The notes under the pieces: model-generated | What the model was told of the DNA's origin: nothing | Database searches by the model: none | The model's input: only the letters and a program-made list of their open reading frames with translations | Position numbers and translations under genes: made by a program | Source of the DNA: Antrihabitans spumae | GTDB lineage: Bacteria; Actinomycetota; Actinomycetes; Mycobacteriales; Mycobacteriaceae | NCBI RefSeq assembly: GCF_043944905.1 | Contig: NZ_JBIMSN010000050.1 | Location: 22,654-86,653 of the forward strand | Reading direction: 5' to 3' | DNA: 64,000 nt | In this document: positions 10,268-18,522 of the stretch, piece by piece | How the letters are laid out: every line of letters begins with the position of its first letter | How positions within the stretch are numbered: position 1 is the stretch's first letter

Positions 10268-11500
10268 GTGAGCAATGTGTCCCCGGGGTCGATACTGGTC
10301 GGCCGTTACCAACTCGGTGAGCTGATCGGCCGCGGCGGCATGGCTGACGTCTACCGGGGCGAGGACAAACTGCTGTCGCGACCGGTGGCGATCAAGATAT
10401 TTCGGTTCGACGCGGCCGACGCCGCAGACAGGCAACGGATCGAGGCCGAAGCCAAAACGTTGGCCAGTCTGCGGCACGCAGGCTTGGTCACTCTGTTCGA
10501 CGCAGACACCATCGACCGGTCGACCCACGATCACGTGCCGTTCCTGGTGATGGAGCTGATCACCGGTCCGACCCTTTCGGCGCGTATCGCCGAGGGGCCG
10601 CTGCCGACAGTCGAGACCGCTCGACTCGGGGCGTCGATTGCCGACACGCTGGCCTACGTCCACTCACGCGGCGTGGTGCACCGCGATATCAAGCCAGGAA
10701 ATATTCTGCTCGACGAACCGGTGGCCCCCGGGTTGCCGCGGTCGCCCAAGTTGACCGATTTCGGCATTGCGCGTCTTGTGGACAGCGCGCGCTTGACGAC
10801 GCTGGGTCTCACCGTCGGAACTGCGAACTACGTCAGTCCTGAACAGGCTTTGGGCCGTCGAGTCGGCACGCCGTCGGATGTCTATTCGCTGGCATTGGTT
10901 CTGATCGAAAGCACGACCGGACAATGTGTGTATCCGGGCGTGGGAATCGAAGCTGCCCTCGCGCGGCTCGATCGTCGGCCGCCGATTCCAACCCACCTTG
11001 GACCGGAGTTGACGGCTCTGCTGACGGCTATGACGTCGGACAACCCCGCGGATCGCCCCAGTGCCGCGGAAGTCGCACAACGACTTGCGTTCTTGCCACG
11101 CACGAATTCACGTCCGACCGCGATGCTGCCCGTGCAACAGATCGTTCCGCCGACCACGACCGCCGGGGTCGTGCCGGTGGGTCGTTCGGGCCCCCGGCCT
11201 GTCTGGATCGCTGCAGGTGCTGGCGTGCTTCTAGCTGCAATCGTGCTGGCTGTAGCGCTTGCAGGCAATTCCGCGGAAGAACCGTCGCCGCAGATTCTGC
11301 CGTCGACGCAACAGTCGACACCGCTCGCGCCGCCGATCACTGTGGGATCGACCGTCTCGGCGCCCGAGCGACAGCCTGAAGCGCCGACGGATGGGCAAAC
11401 GCCCAGGAGCCGCAAGGACAACGACGACAACGGCAAAGAGGGCAACGGCAATGGGCAGGACAGGGAGAAGGAGCCGAAGGAGAAGAAGGGCGACAACTGA
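10268..11500 (+). CDS. Membrane Ser/Thr protein kinase (PknB-like)
   Basis: Hanks-type kinase of about 410 residues. It has a glycine loop GRGGMADVY (residues 21-29), catalytic lysine AIKIF (K43), VHRDIKPGNIL with the catalytic Asp, DFG near 164 and an activation-segment GTANYVSPEQ. A single membrane helix lies near residues 310-335 (VWIAAGAGVLLAAIVLAVAL), followed by a low-complexity, charged and Pro/Thr-rich tail rich in Lys, Asp, Glu and Gly. There are no PASTA repeats, so the sensing part differs from PknB. Start GTG 10268 is chosen for a GGAG nine bases upstream; an in-frame GTG at 10250 is the alternative. The substrate is unknown. Confidence 0.9.
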   Translation: MSNVSPGSILVGRYQLGELIGRGGMADVYRGEDKLLSRPVAIKIFRFDAADAADRQRIEAEAKTLASLRHAGLVTLFDADTIDRSTHDHVPFLVMELITGPTLSARIAEGPLPTVETARLGASIADTLAYVHSRGVVHRDIKPGNILLDEPVAPGLPRSPKLTDFGIARLVDSARLTTLGLTVGTANYVSPEQALGRRVGTPSDVYSLALVLIESTTGQCVYPGVGIEAALARLDRRPPIPTHLGPELTALLTAMTSDNPADRPSAAEVAQRLAFLPRTNSRPTAMLPVQQIVPPTTTAGVVPVGRSGPRPVWIAAGAGVLLAAIVLAVALAGNSAEEPSPQILPSTQQSTPLAPPITVGSTVSAPERQPEAPTDGQTPRSRKDNDDNGKEGNGNGQDREKEPKEKKGDN

Positions 11501-11503
11501 TGT

Positions 11504-11812
11504 CTATTTCGGCGTGAGGATTCCAGCGAGATCGGCGTCCTTGATCGGGGTGTCCGCGTTCTGCTGCGCCGAGCAGAGGAGATCGATGGCGATGATCGCC
11601 GCATCGACTGCAGTGCCTGCCGGCTCATTGCCGTTCCCGTCCTCCTTCAAGAACTTTGTGACGGTGACTCGTCGATCGTCGGCGTCGTCCTCGAGGTAGT
11701 CGCTGCATGGAGTGTCGCCACCTTTGTTCACCGCCTCCTCGACATCGCTGCAGCCGCCGACATACACGGCCGACAGTGCGAAGAAGCCGATCATCATCGG
11801 TCGTAGAAGCAT
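11504..11812 (-). CDS. Small lipoprotein, HdeA-like
   Basis: From ATG 11812 the product is about 102 residues with a lipoprotein signal peptide ending in the lipobox VGGC. The mature part carries two cysteines in CSDYLEDD and LLCSAQQN, a spacing like that of HdeA-type acid-stress chaperones found in actinobacteria; this link is tentative. The same frame is open back to GTG 11881, which overlaps the esterase stop as GTGA and could allow coupled translation. It would put 23 residues before the signal peptide. I prefer the shorter form because it gives a proper export signal. Its 3' end lies four bases from the kinase gene, convergently. Confidence 0.65.
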   Translation of the reverse strand: MLLRPMMIGFFALSAVYVGGCSDVEEAVNKGGDTPCSDYLEDDADDRRVTVTKFLKEDGNGNEPAGTAVDAAIIAIDLLCSAQQNADTPIKDADLAGILTPK

Positions 11813-11877
11813 TCCTTTGGTAGCGATCGGCACCCTTCCTAGTTCGGTCAGCCGGTAGTACCCGCTTTCGAGGTTCG

Positions 11878-13260
11878 TCACACCCTCAGCTCGAGCGGCG
11901 CAAAGCTGTAGTCCTGCCAGATCTTTCGCGATGCCACCTCGGGGTAGGGCACGACCTCAGGCTCGGTGTCGAACAGCTGCACCAGCCCGGTGTCGAAGGT
12001 CGGCCAGCCTGGATCGCCGTTGGTGGCGAACGCGATCCAGGACGTGCGCATCTGTGCGGATACGGCTTCGGCTGCGACAAGGTCGTCGATCAGAGTCGCT
12101 GGCTCCCCGCTCGTCAGGTTGCCGAAGACGAGCGGCACATCGAGACCGTGACAGGCACCCATAACGCCCGACCAGGTCAGCTCGTAGAAGTGCGCCTTGG
12201 CTGCCCGTTCGGCGAGATGCAGCGACGGTATGCGGAACAGATAGTCCCCGAGAATCCATTCGTACAGCTGGGTGGGTTCGGCCGGGGGATAGGGTCCCGG
12301 TGCGAAAACAGCTGCGGCGCTGGCGATCTGCTCCTCGGTGGGTGGGTCGATTGCCGTGAAGAGCTTGTGTTCGTCACGGGTGTGGCCGACGAGGAGTTCG
12401 ACGTCGTGCCGCGCTTGCCATGGCGTGCAGGGCAACGTGTCGCCGTCGACGACGGGCGCAAACAAGATCGCTCGATGCGCTGCCCGACCCCACTTATCAA
12501 CGTGCGCAGGCATATTCGCCATGACCTCGTCGGCCGCGGCGGTCAGCAGCTCGGGGTCGACGTCCGATAGATCGGTGACGGTGGCGGACAGCCCGAGCTC
12601 GGCGGCGCAGGCTCCGGCGATGTCGCGCGCCAGCTCGGTTGTGAAGAACGTGCCCTGGACGCTTTGTGCGATGGCTCGGCGAAACAGGCCGACCGCGCGC
12701 GGCATGGCAAATAGCGCAGCGACCGAACCTCCACCGGCTGATTCACCGAACACGGTGACCTTGGCAGGGTCGCCGCCGAACGCACGGATGTTGTCGTGCA
12801 CCCATTCCAGCGCGGCGATCTGATCGAGCAGTCCTCTGTTGGCTACCGCACCGTCGATGTGCGCGAAACCTTCGATGCCGACGCGGTAGTTGAACGTGAC
12901 GAGTACGACGCCGTCGCGCGCGAGACGAGCGCCGTCGTACTCGGGCAGGCTCGATGCACCGATCGTGTAGGCCCCGCCATAGATCCACACCATGACCGGC
13001 AGTCCTGCAGCACGGCCCGGATCGGGAGACCATACGTTGAGGGTGAGCCAGTCGTCACCGACTACCGGCTCGCCCGTTTGCGGCGGAGAAGGACCGAACA
13101 CCAACGTATCTCGGACACCGTGCCAAGAACCCCGTGGCGACGGAGCAGCGAAGCGCAAGGCGCCGACGGGCGGTTCGGCGAACGGAATCCCACGGAATAC
13201 CGCCACGCCCGCTTCGACGCGTCCGCGCACCGTTCCCGCTGTCGTCCGTGCTTCGACCAC
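11878..13260 (-). CDS. Type B carboxylesterase
   Basis: Alpha/beta-hydrolase of the carboxylesterase/lipase type B family, 460 residues. It has an N-terminal GTVRGRVEAGVAVFRGIPFAE, the oxyanion region PVMVWIYGGAYTIGASS, the nucleophile elbow GESAGGGSV, and a C-terminal GACHGLDVPLVFGN containing the catalytic histidine. No signal peptide is seen, so it is probably cytoplasmic. Start is GTG 13260; the upstream ribosome site is poor. It reads into the small lipoprotein gene with a 4-base overlap if the latter starts at 11881. The natural ester substrate cannot be inferred. Confidence 0.9.
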   Translation of the reverse strand: MVEARTTAGTVRGRVEAGVAVFRGIPFAEPPVGALRFAAPSPRGSWHGVRDTLVFGPSPPQTGEPVVGDDWLTLNVWSPDPGRAAGLPVMVWIYGGAYTIGASSLPEYDGARLARDGVVLVTFNYRVGIEGFAHIDGAVANRGLLDQIAALEWVHDNIRAFGGDPAKVTVFGESAGGGSVAALFAMPRAVGLFRRAIAQSVQGTFFTTELARDIAGACAAELGLSATVTDLSDVDPELLTAAADEVMANMPAHVDKWGRAAHRAILFAPVVDGDTLPCTPWQARHDVELLVGHTRDEHKLFTAIDPPTEEQIASAAAVFAPGPYPPAEPTQLYEWILGDYLFRIPSLHLAERAAKAHFYELTWSGVMGACHGLDVPLVFGNLTSGEPATLIDDLVAAEAVSAQMRTSWIAFATNGDPGWPTFDTGLVQLFDTEPEVVPYPEVASRKIWQDYSFAPLELRV

Positions 13261-13467
13261 CGCGCGATGCTAGCCAGCCAATGGCTTGAAAGGCCACTGG
13301 ATTAATCGCCGAATGTCGCTACAGGGTGTAAAACCGCCACCCCCGGGGGAGGCCAGACGGTAACCCTCTGTGGGTATTTCGAGCACCGGAAATCCTGGAT
13401 TGTTGTCCTCAGGCCGGAAACGGCGCACAGACCACAACCACACCTCGAACGAAAAGAGAAGTCAGAG

Positions 13468-13806
13468 ATGATCACCAACCGAATCCGCAACCGCGCCATC
13501 GCAGCCGTCTTCAGCGTGACGATCGCCGGCCTCGGCGCTGGCGCACTCGGCGCAGGTACGGCCTCCGCTTCCGACTACGCCTCCGAAGCGTCGTTCCTCG
13601 AGGAGATCAGCATCAACGGTGCGACCTTGCCGGGCCTGACCGCGGAGGAGAACATCGCTGCCGGCCACGCGGTCTGCGCCGATCTCACCGCCGGTGGCTC
13701 GATCCTCGACGAAATCAGCGCACTCGAGCAGACGTACCAGTTCGAGTCGGGTGTGCTGTTCCTCAGCGCATCGACGACGAATCTGTGCCCCAACTTTGCG
13801 GGCTGA
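13468..13806 (+). CDS. Secreted DUF732-type protein
   Basis: A 112-residue exported protein. It has a Sec signal peptide (NRIRNRAIAAVFSVTIAGLG ... TASAS, cleavage after ASA around residue 34), then a compact acidic domain with two cysteines in HAVCADL and TNLCPNF, the pattern of DUF732 proteins abundant in mycobacteria and rhodococci. Start ATG 13468 has AAGAGAAG upstream. The 207 bases before it, between the divergent esterase and this gene, show a C/G-run stretch at 13341-13350 but no operator that I can defend. Function of the family is unknown. Confidence 0.8.
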   Translation: MITNRIRNRAIAAVFSVTIAGLGAGALGAGTASASDYASEASFLEEISINGATLPGLTAEENIAAGHAVCADLTAGGSILDEISALEQTYQFESGVLFLSASTTNLCPNFAG

Positions 13807-13942
13807 TCCGCGTCAGGCCACCCAGGCCCGTCGAACCTTCATCCATACAGATAGGTAGATGGATACGTGTAAGTACGGATGCGGGATCGGCCCCGGAATT
13901 GCGATGGTTGATTGGCAACCACCTCGTGAGACTGGACCCGAC

Positions 13943-14155
13943 ATGAACGTTTTGATCGAAATGACCGCCCTCTCGATCAGTCGGCCTGCGAGCGACGCAA
14001 ACCCAGCGGACCGTGCTGCGTGGTACGAAGCCAAGGCGCGCCTACACGAATACCTGGCCGCAGAAAGTGCTGCCGATCGTGCACGTGAGACATTCCTTGC
14101 CGCTCAGGCACACGAGCATTCGCGGCGACTGCTCAACGCGCGTGCCATCGCATAA
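13943..14155 (+). CDS. Small hypothetical protein
   Basis: About 70 residues, rich in Ala, Arg and Glu and predicted largely helical (ADRAAWYEAKARLHEYLAAE and RARETFLAAQAHEHSRR). It has no signal peptide and no recognised family. The frame is open back to ATG 13859, but the extra 28 residues look non-coding, so the ATG at 13943 is preferred with a weak GGA six bases upstream. It lies just ahead of the antiporter remnant. Confidence 0.45.
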   Translation: MNVLIEMTALSISRPASDANPADRAAWYEAKARLHEYLAAESAADRARETFLAAQAHEHSRRLLNARAIA

Positions 14156-14169
14156 CAACGGAAGAATAC

Positions 14170-14616
14170 CGTCGTCCCGCATCGTTTCTCGTCGCACTCA
14201 TCACCCTTGTGCTGTTCGGACTCACGCTGCCGCTGTTGATTTCCAGAATGAACTTCTCGCCCGAAAGTGCAGAAGAGAAGCGCGATTCCATGTCTGCGCT
14301 GCTGCGGCGAGTGGGGGAGTCGGCGATCGACACTCTCGGACCCTTGGACGAGCAGACCGTCGACGGTGAGCGACTCGATCCGGCAGTGGTCGGCTCGATG
14401 AGAGAACGAATACTCCCGCGCCTTGTCACCGGCAGTCGCCAGGACACCGAAACCAAGCCCGACTCGATTGCGCAATCGCTTATCGTGCAGCGGCGCTACC
14501 TCGACGCGATGCGTGACGCCCTGTCCGCCGAGCGCAGTATCGGCGCGTACAGCTCCGGGACCTATCGCCAGGTCGAGGCCATGCTCGACACCTTCGAGCA
14601 GCGATTCGGTGGATAA
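14170..14616 (+). pseudogene. C-terminal remnant of a CPA1-type Na+/H+ antiporter
   Basis: The open frame begins with one hydrophobic helix (PASFLVALITLVLFGLTLPL) that matches the last membrane segment of CPA1/NhaP exchangers, where TLxxxGLTLP is typical. It continues with a long helical cytoplasmic tail (RRYLDAMRDALSAERSIGAYS) of the kind seen after the transporter domain. The other membrane segments, which should precede it, are absent. There is no good start: the first in-frame GTG at 14209 lies inside the helix, without a ribosome site. I read it as a 5'-truncated gene. An independent one-helix protein is the alternative. Confidence 0.5.
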
Positions 14617-14714
14617 AGCGAGAATCTTCGTCGAGGGTTGTCGTATCCGGTAGTGCCGGTTCGTGGAGTGTGTAGAGGCAGCCGATCGGCAGCCACCGAA
14701 GAAGGGAAACCGAG

Positions 14715-15062
14715 ATGAGTCAGTACCTGCTTTCCGTAGTCGTCGACGCAGGCGTTTACGACATCCCGCTCGAAGATGCGCAGCCGCAATTCGATGCCAC
14801 AGAAAGGTTCAACGATGAGCTGAAGGCCGAGGGCTCGTGGGTGTTCGCCGGTGGGCTCGGACGCCTGGACGCAGCGACGACGGTCGACAACACCGGCGCC
14901 GATGTGGTCGTAACCGACGGACCTTTCGCCGAGACCAAGGAGTTCCTCGGTGGATTCTGGGTCGTCGAAGCGCCGGATCTCGATGCCGCGCTGAAGATCG
15001 CCGCCAGAGCGTCGAAGGTCTGCGAGCAGAGGATCGAGATCCGGACGTTCGACGGCGCATGA
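14715..15062 (+). CDS. YCII-related (DGPF) domain protein
   Basis: A 115-residue YCII-like protein with the hallmark VTDGPFAETKEFLGGFWVVE in its second half. DGPF proteins are the standard genomic partners of ECF42 sigma factors, and here the TGA overlaps the ATG of such a sigma gene (ATGA at 15059-15062). Start ATG 14715 follows GAAGGG. The biochemical activity of the family is not established. A second, duplicated version lies at 31664-32389. Confidence 0.9.
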   Translation: MSQYLLSVVVDAGVYDIPLEDAQPQFDATERFNDELKAEGSWVFAGGLGRLDAATTVDNTGADVVVTDGPFAETKEFLGGFWVVEAPDLDAALKIAARASKVCEQRIEIRTFDGA

Positions 15063-16294
15063 CGAAAGACGCTCGCGTGCAGATCGATCGGATCTATCGC
15101 GAGGAATACGGCCGGGTGGTCGCCTCGCTCGCCCGACGCTTCGGCGATCTCGACATCGCCGAGGATGCGGCGGGCGAGGCTCTGCTCATCGCCGTCGAGC
15201 GTTGGCCGGTCGACGGGATTCCGCCCAACCCAGGTGGCTGGCTGACGACTACCGCAAGCAACCGCGCCATCGACCGGATTCGCCGAGAATCCCTGCGCGA
15301 GACGAAGCATCAGGCAGCCATGATCATCGACGACCCGACCCCGCACGAACCCACCGGATTGGTCGAAGACGACCGTCTCCGGCTCGCATTTACCTGTTGT
15401 CACCCGGCTCTCAACCCTGAGGCTCGCGTCGCTCTTACGTTGCGTCTGCTCGGCGGGTTGACGGTGGAGGAGATCGCTCGCGCTTTCCTCGTTGCCGAAA
15501 CGACCATGGGACAACGTATTACGCGTGCCAAGGCCAAGATCAAGGCAGCGCGCATCCCCTTCCGGGTGCCCGACCACGACGATGTGACCGATCGACTCGC
15601 TGGTGTGCTCACCGTCATCTACCTCGTTTTCAACGAGGGTTACCTTGCCGGTGCAGGCGACGACCCGATTCGATCCGATCTGACGTCGGAGGCCATCCGA
15701 CTCGGACGGATCATGCGGCAACTACTACCCGACGACGGCGAGGTCGCTGGATTGCTCGCGCTGATGTTGTTGACCGAAGCGCGGAGCGCCGCTCGGGTCA
15801 GGGGTTGCGAGTTGGTGACGCTCGACCAGCAGGACCGCGGCGGCTGGGACCGAGCACTGATAACCGAGGGGCACGCCCTTGTCCGTGAATGCCTGGCTCG
15901 AGTAGCGGCCCAGCACACGAGGCCGGGGCAGTATCAACTGCTTGCGGCGATCAACGCGGTCCACACGGATGCCCGCGATGCGCGCGACACCGAGTGGAGT
16001 CAGGTGGTCGCGCTCTACGACCAGCTTTATGCCGTCGCGCCGACCCCGATAGTTGCGCTCAATCGTGCTGTCGCACTTGCCGAATTGGACGGTCCGGAGG
16101 TAGCGCTGTCGATCATTGACGGACTGGCGCTCGACCGCTATCACGCCTGGCACGCAGCCCGAGCGGATCTGTTGCGCAGGCTGGGCCGTAGCGCTGAGGC
16201 GAGGTCCGCCTACGACGCCGCGATCGCCGCAACGCAGAACTCCGCCGAGCGGGCGTACCTGACCAGGCGGCGCGATCACCTGGTGGGTAACTAG
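15059..16294 (+). CDS. ECF sigma factor, ECF42 type with C-terminal TPR-like domain
   Basis: A 411-residue RNA polymerase sigma factor. The region-2 segment covers roughly residues 1-80 (DIAEDAAGEALLIAVERWP, PNPGGWLTTTASNRAIDRIRR). Region 4 reads LTLRLLGGLTVEEIARAFLV and carries the helix-turn-helix. A 220-residue helical extension follows, with ALNRAVALAELDGPEVAL and AYDAAIAATQNSAER resembling TPR units. This long C-terminal domain in place of an anti-sigma partner is characteristic of ECF42. It is coupled to the upstream DGPF gene. The frame is open further upstream, but the ATG at the overlap gives the family N-terminus. Confidence 0.92.
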   Translation: MTKDARVQIDRIYREEYGRVVASLARRFGDLDIAEDAAGEALLIAVERWPVDGIPPNPGGWLTTTASNRAIDRIRRESLRETKHQAAMIIDDPTPHEPTGLVEDDRLRLAFTCCHPALNPEARVALTLRLLGGLTVEEIARAFLVAETTMGQRITRAKAKIKAARIPFRVPDHDDVTDRLAGVLTVIYLVFNEGYLAGAGDDPIRSDLTSEAIRLGRIMRQLLPDDGEVAGLLALMLLTEARSAARVRGCELVTLDQQDRGGWDRALITEGHALVRECLARVAAQHTRPGQYQLLAAINAVHTDARDARDTEWSQVVALYDQLYAVAPTPIVALNRAVALAELDGPEVALSIIDGLALDRYHAWHAARADLLRRLGRSAEARSAYDAAIAATQNSAERAYLTRRRDHLVGN

Positions 16295-16304
16295 CGTCGC
16301 CGGG

Positions 16305-16410
16305 CTGCATCGCGACGTCGCACATGGCCGGCGAACGGGCTTCCAGTGTCGCTTTCGGGCCGAAAATTGTGCACTGAGAGCCCGTTCGCACGCTGCATCG
16401 CGACCTCGCA
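16305..16410 (+). repeat. Short direct repeat pair downstream of the sigma gene
   Basis: CTGCATCGCGACGTCGCA at 16305-16322 recurs at 16393-16410 with one mismatch. The two copies flank the first 59-base palindromic repeat and so bracket it like a duplicated target or part of a larger compound repeat. Confidence 0.6.
16331..16389. repeat. 59-base palindromic intergenic repeat, copy 1
   Basis: The element has outer arms GCGAACGGGCT and AGCCCGTTCGC, inner arms CAGTG and CACTG, and a core TTTCGG/CCGAAA, so it can fold along almost its entire length. A second copy in the same orientation lies at 16578-16636 with about six differences. The form is that of REP-type extragenic palindromes. Confidence 0.75.
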
Positions 16411-16421
16411 TGCCGATTGCG

Positions 16422-16453
16422 GACCTCACATGCCTGATCAGGCATGTGAGGTC
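16422..16453. repeat. Perfect 32-base palindrome
   Basis: Arms GACCTCACATGCCTGA and TCAGGCATGTGAGGTC abut with no spacer and every base pairs. It lies between the two 59-base repeats, in the 416-base gap between the sigma gene and the DUF6069 gene. It could be a protein binding site, a cruciform or part of a mobile palindromic element. Confidence 0.8.
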
Positions 16454-16577
16454 GGTAATGCATTGGCGACGTTGCGATTCCCGTCTGCCTGCTTCGACTT
16501 CGCCTGCCTATTGCTGACTAGCTACCGCGATTGGGTTAGCGACATCGACAATGCGCGGGCGGAACAGGATCTGAACG

Positions 16578-16636
16578 TCGAACGGGCTACCAGTGTCGCT
16601 TTCCGTGCCGAAATCGTGCACTGAGAGCCCGTTCGC
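16578..16636. repeat. 59-base palindromic intergenic repeat, copy 2
   Basis: Same length and design as the copy at 16331. Here the left end is TCGAACGGGCT and the right end AGCCCGTTCGC, and the central pairs are slightly degraded. It ends 75 bases before the DUF6069 start, so it lies in the likely leader or promoter zone of that gene. Confidence 0.75.
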
Positions 16637-16710
16637 GGGGGTCTGTCGTATTCGGTCGATCCCATTCGTAGACCTGGTGAGAGCAAAACAACCCACCCGA
16701 GGAGATCACG

Positions 16711-17133
16711 ATGACCACCACCGCTCACGCCACGTTCGCAGCCCCCGCCACCACTGCACCTGCAGCTTTCTGGCGCCCCGCGGCCGTGGCAACAGTCGGA
16801 GCCGCCCTTGCTACTACGGCAGTGGCCGCACTAGCGCACGCCGCCGGCGTCTCCCTCGCCATCGACGGTCAGCAGATTCCCCTCTTTGCATTCGCGCAGC
16901 TGACCGTCATGTTCGCCGCGCTCGGCGTTGTCTTCGCCGCCGGATTGCGCAGGTGGGCAACGCAACCGCGCGTTGTGTTCGTTCGCACAACGATCGTGCT
17001 GACCGCGTTGTCTCTCGTTCCTGATGCGATCGTGAACGCGTCGATCGACACCAAGCTCACCCTGATGCTCACGCACCTCGTGGCCGCAGCGATCGTCATC
17101 CCGGTGATTGCAGCGAGCCTGCGTCGCAGCTGA
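16711..17133 (+). CDS. DUF6069 membrane protein
   Basis: A 140-residue protein with an Ala/Thr-rich N-terminus and four predicted membrane helices: VATVGAALATTAVAALAHAA, FAQLTVMFAALGVVFAAGL, VFVRTTIVLTALSLVPDAIV and LMLTHLVAAAIVIPVIAAS. It belongs to the same family as the two genes at 62180 and 62750, sharing the helix layout and the LxHLxAA motif near the C-terminus. Start ATG 16711 has GGAG upstream. Function unknown. Confidence 0.8.
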   Translation: MTTTAHATFAAPATTAPAAFWRPAAVATVGAALATTAVAALAHAAGVSLAIDGQQIPLFAFAQLTVMFAALGVVFAAGLRRWATQPRVVFVRTTIVLTALSLVPDAIVNASIDTKLTLMLTHLVAAAIVIPVIAASLRRS

Positions 17134-17142
17134 CCCAGCACG

Positions 17143-18522
17143 TCACAGGACGGACCACGCCCGGGTCAGTACGTCGCGCAGGATCTCGGTCATCTCGTCG
17201 AATTCGGCTTGCCCGCAGATCAATGGTGGGGCGAGCTGGACGACGGGGTCGCCGCGATCGTCGGCACGGCAATAGAGGCCGGCTTCGAAGAGCGCTTTCG
17301 AAAGGAAGCCACGCAGCAGCCGCTCCGACTCGTCGGCGTTGAACGTAGTACGGGTTGCCTTGTCCTTGACCAGTTCGATTCCGTAGAAGAAGCCCGCGCC
17401 TCGGACGTCGCCAACGATCGGTAGGTCGAGCAGGGTTTCCAGCGAGTGCCGGAACGCCTCACCGTGTTTCTTGACGTGGTCGTTGAGACCTTCGCGTTCG
17501 AAGATGTCGAGGTTGGCCATACCAACGGCGGCCGAGACCGGGTGCCCGCCGAATGTGAAGCCGTGCGCGAAGGTGTTGTTGCCGACCTTGAACGGTTCGA
17601 ACAGCCTGTCCGAGACGATCATTGCGCCGAGCGGCGAGTACCCGGACGTCAAACCTTTTGCGCACGTGATGATGTCGGGCACGTAGCCGAAGTCGTCGCA
17701 GGCGAACATCGATCCGATTCGGCCGAACGCACAGATGACCTCGTCGGACACGAGCAGAACGTCGTGGCGATCGCAGATCTCGCGCACCCGGTCGAAGTAA
17801 CCGGGAGGGGGCGGGAAGCAGCCGCCGGAGTTCTGCACGGGCTCGAGAAATACGGCGGCGACCGTGTCGGGACCTTCGAAGAGGATCGCTTCTTCGATGC
17901 GGTCGGCTGCCCACCGCCCGAACGCTTTCGGGTCGTCACGCAACCCGTCGGCGGCTCGATAGATGTTGGTGTTCGGCACTTTCAGCGCGCCGGGCACCAG
18001 TGGTTCGAAGGCTTGCTTCGCCGCCGGGATGCCGGTGATCGACAGTGCGCCGTGCGGTGCACCGTGGTAGGCGACGGCTCGCGAGATCACCTTGTGCTTG
18101 CTCGGCTTGCCGGTGAGTTTGAAGTACTGCTTCGCCAGCTTCCATGCGCTCTCGACGGCTTCACCGCCACCGGTAGTGAAGAAGACCCGGTTGAGGTCAC
18201 CAGGCGCGTAGTGCGCCAACCGTTCGGCGAGATCGATTGCGGCAGGATGGGTGTAGGACCAAAGTGGGAAGAACGCGAGCTCGCTGGCCTGAGCGGCAGC
18301 GGCTTCGGCCAATTCTCTTCTGCCATGGCCGACTTGGACGACGAAGAGGCCGGACAACCCGTCCAGGTAGCGCTTGCCGTTGTCGTCCCAGATGTATGCG
18401 CCCTCGCCGCGAGTGATGATCGGCGGCGGTGTCTCCGCATAGCTGGATTGACGTGTGAAATGCATCCAGACGTGGTCGCGGGCGGCGTCCGTTCGTGCTG
18501 TTCCACGTGGTGTTGTGCTCAT
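17143..18522 (-). CDS. Class III aminotransferase (PLP)
   Basis: PLP-dependent aminotransferase of the omega-amino-acid/diamine group, 459 residues. It has FFTTGGGEAVESAWKLAKQY (phosphate-binding region), VSRAVAYHGAPHGAL-type loop, LVSDEVICAFGRIGSMF with the cofactor aspartate and ITCAKGLTSGYSPLGA with the Schiff-base lysine. It resembles the mycobacterial Rv3329-type enzymes, with an omega-amino acid or diamine and pyruvate as plausible substrates. Its ATG overlaps the stop of the upstream Lrp gene (ATGA), so the regulator and enzyme are co-translated. The divergent permease and oxidoreductase suggest a shared amine or amino-acid catabolic unit. Confidence 0.9.
   Translation of the reverse strand: MSTTPRGTARTDAARDHVWMHFTRQSSYAETPPPIITRGEGAYIWDDNGKRYLDGLSGLFVVQVGHGRRELAEAAAAQASELAFFPLWSYTHPAAIDLAERLAHYAPGDLNRVFFTTGGGEAVESAWKLAKQYFKLTGKPSKHKVISRAVAYHGAPHGALSITGIPAAKQAFEPLVPGALKVPNTNIYRAADGLRDDPKAFGRWAADRIEEAILFEGPDTVAAVFLEPVQNSGGCFPPPPGYFDRVREICDRHDVLLVSDEVICAFGRIGSMFACDDFGYVPDIITCAKGLTSGYSPLGAMIVSDRLFEPFKVGNNTFAHGFTFGGHPVSAAVGMANLDIFEREGLNDHVKKHGEAFRHSLETLLDLPIVGDVRGAGFFYGIELVKDKATRTTFNADESERLLRGFLSKALFEAGLYCRADDRGDPVVQLAPPLICGQAEFDEMTEILRDVLTRAWSVL

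Noticed and set aside
13341..13350. C/G run near the DUF732 gene as a terminator
   Set aside because: It cannot form a stable stem with neighbours and has no T-run.
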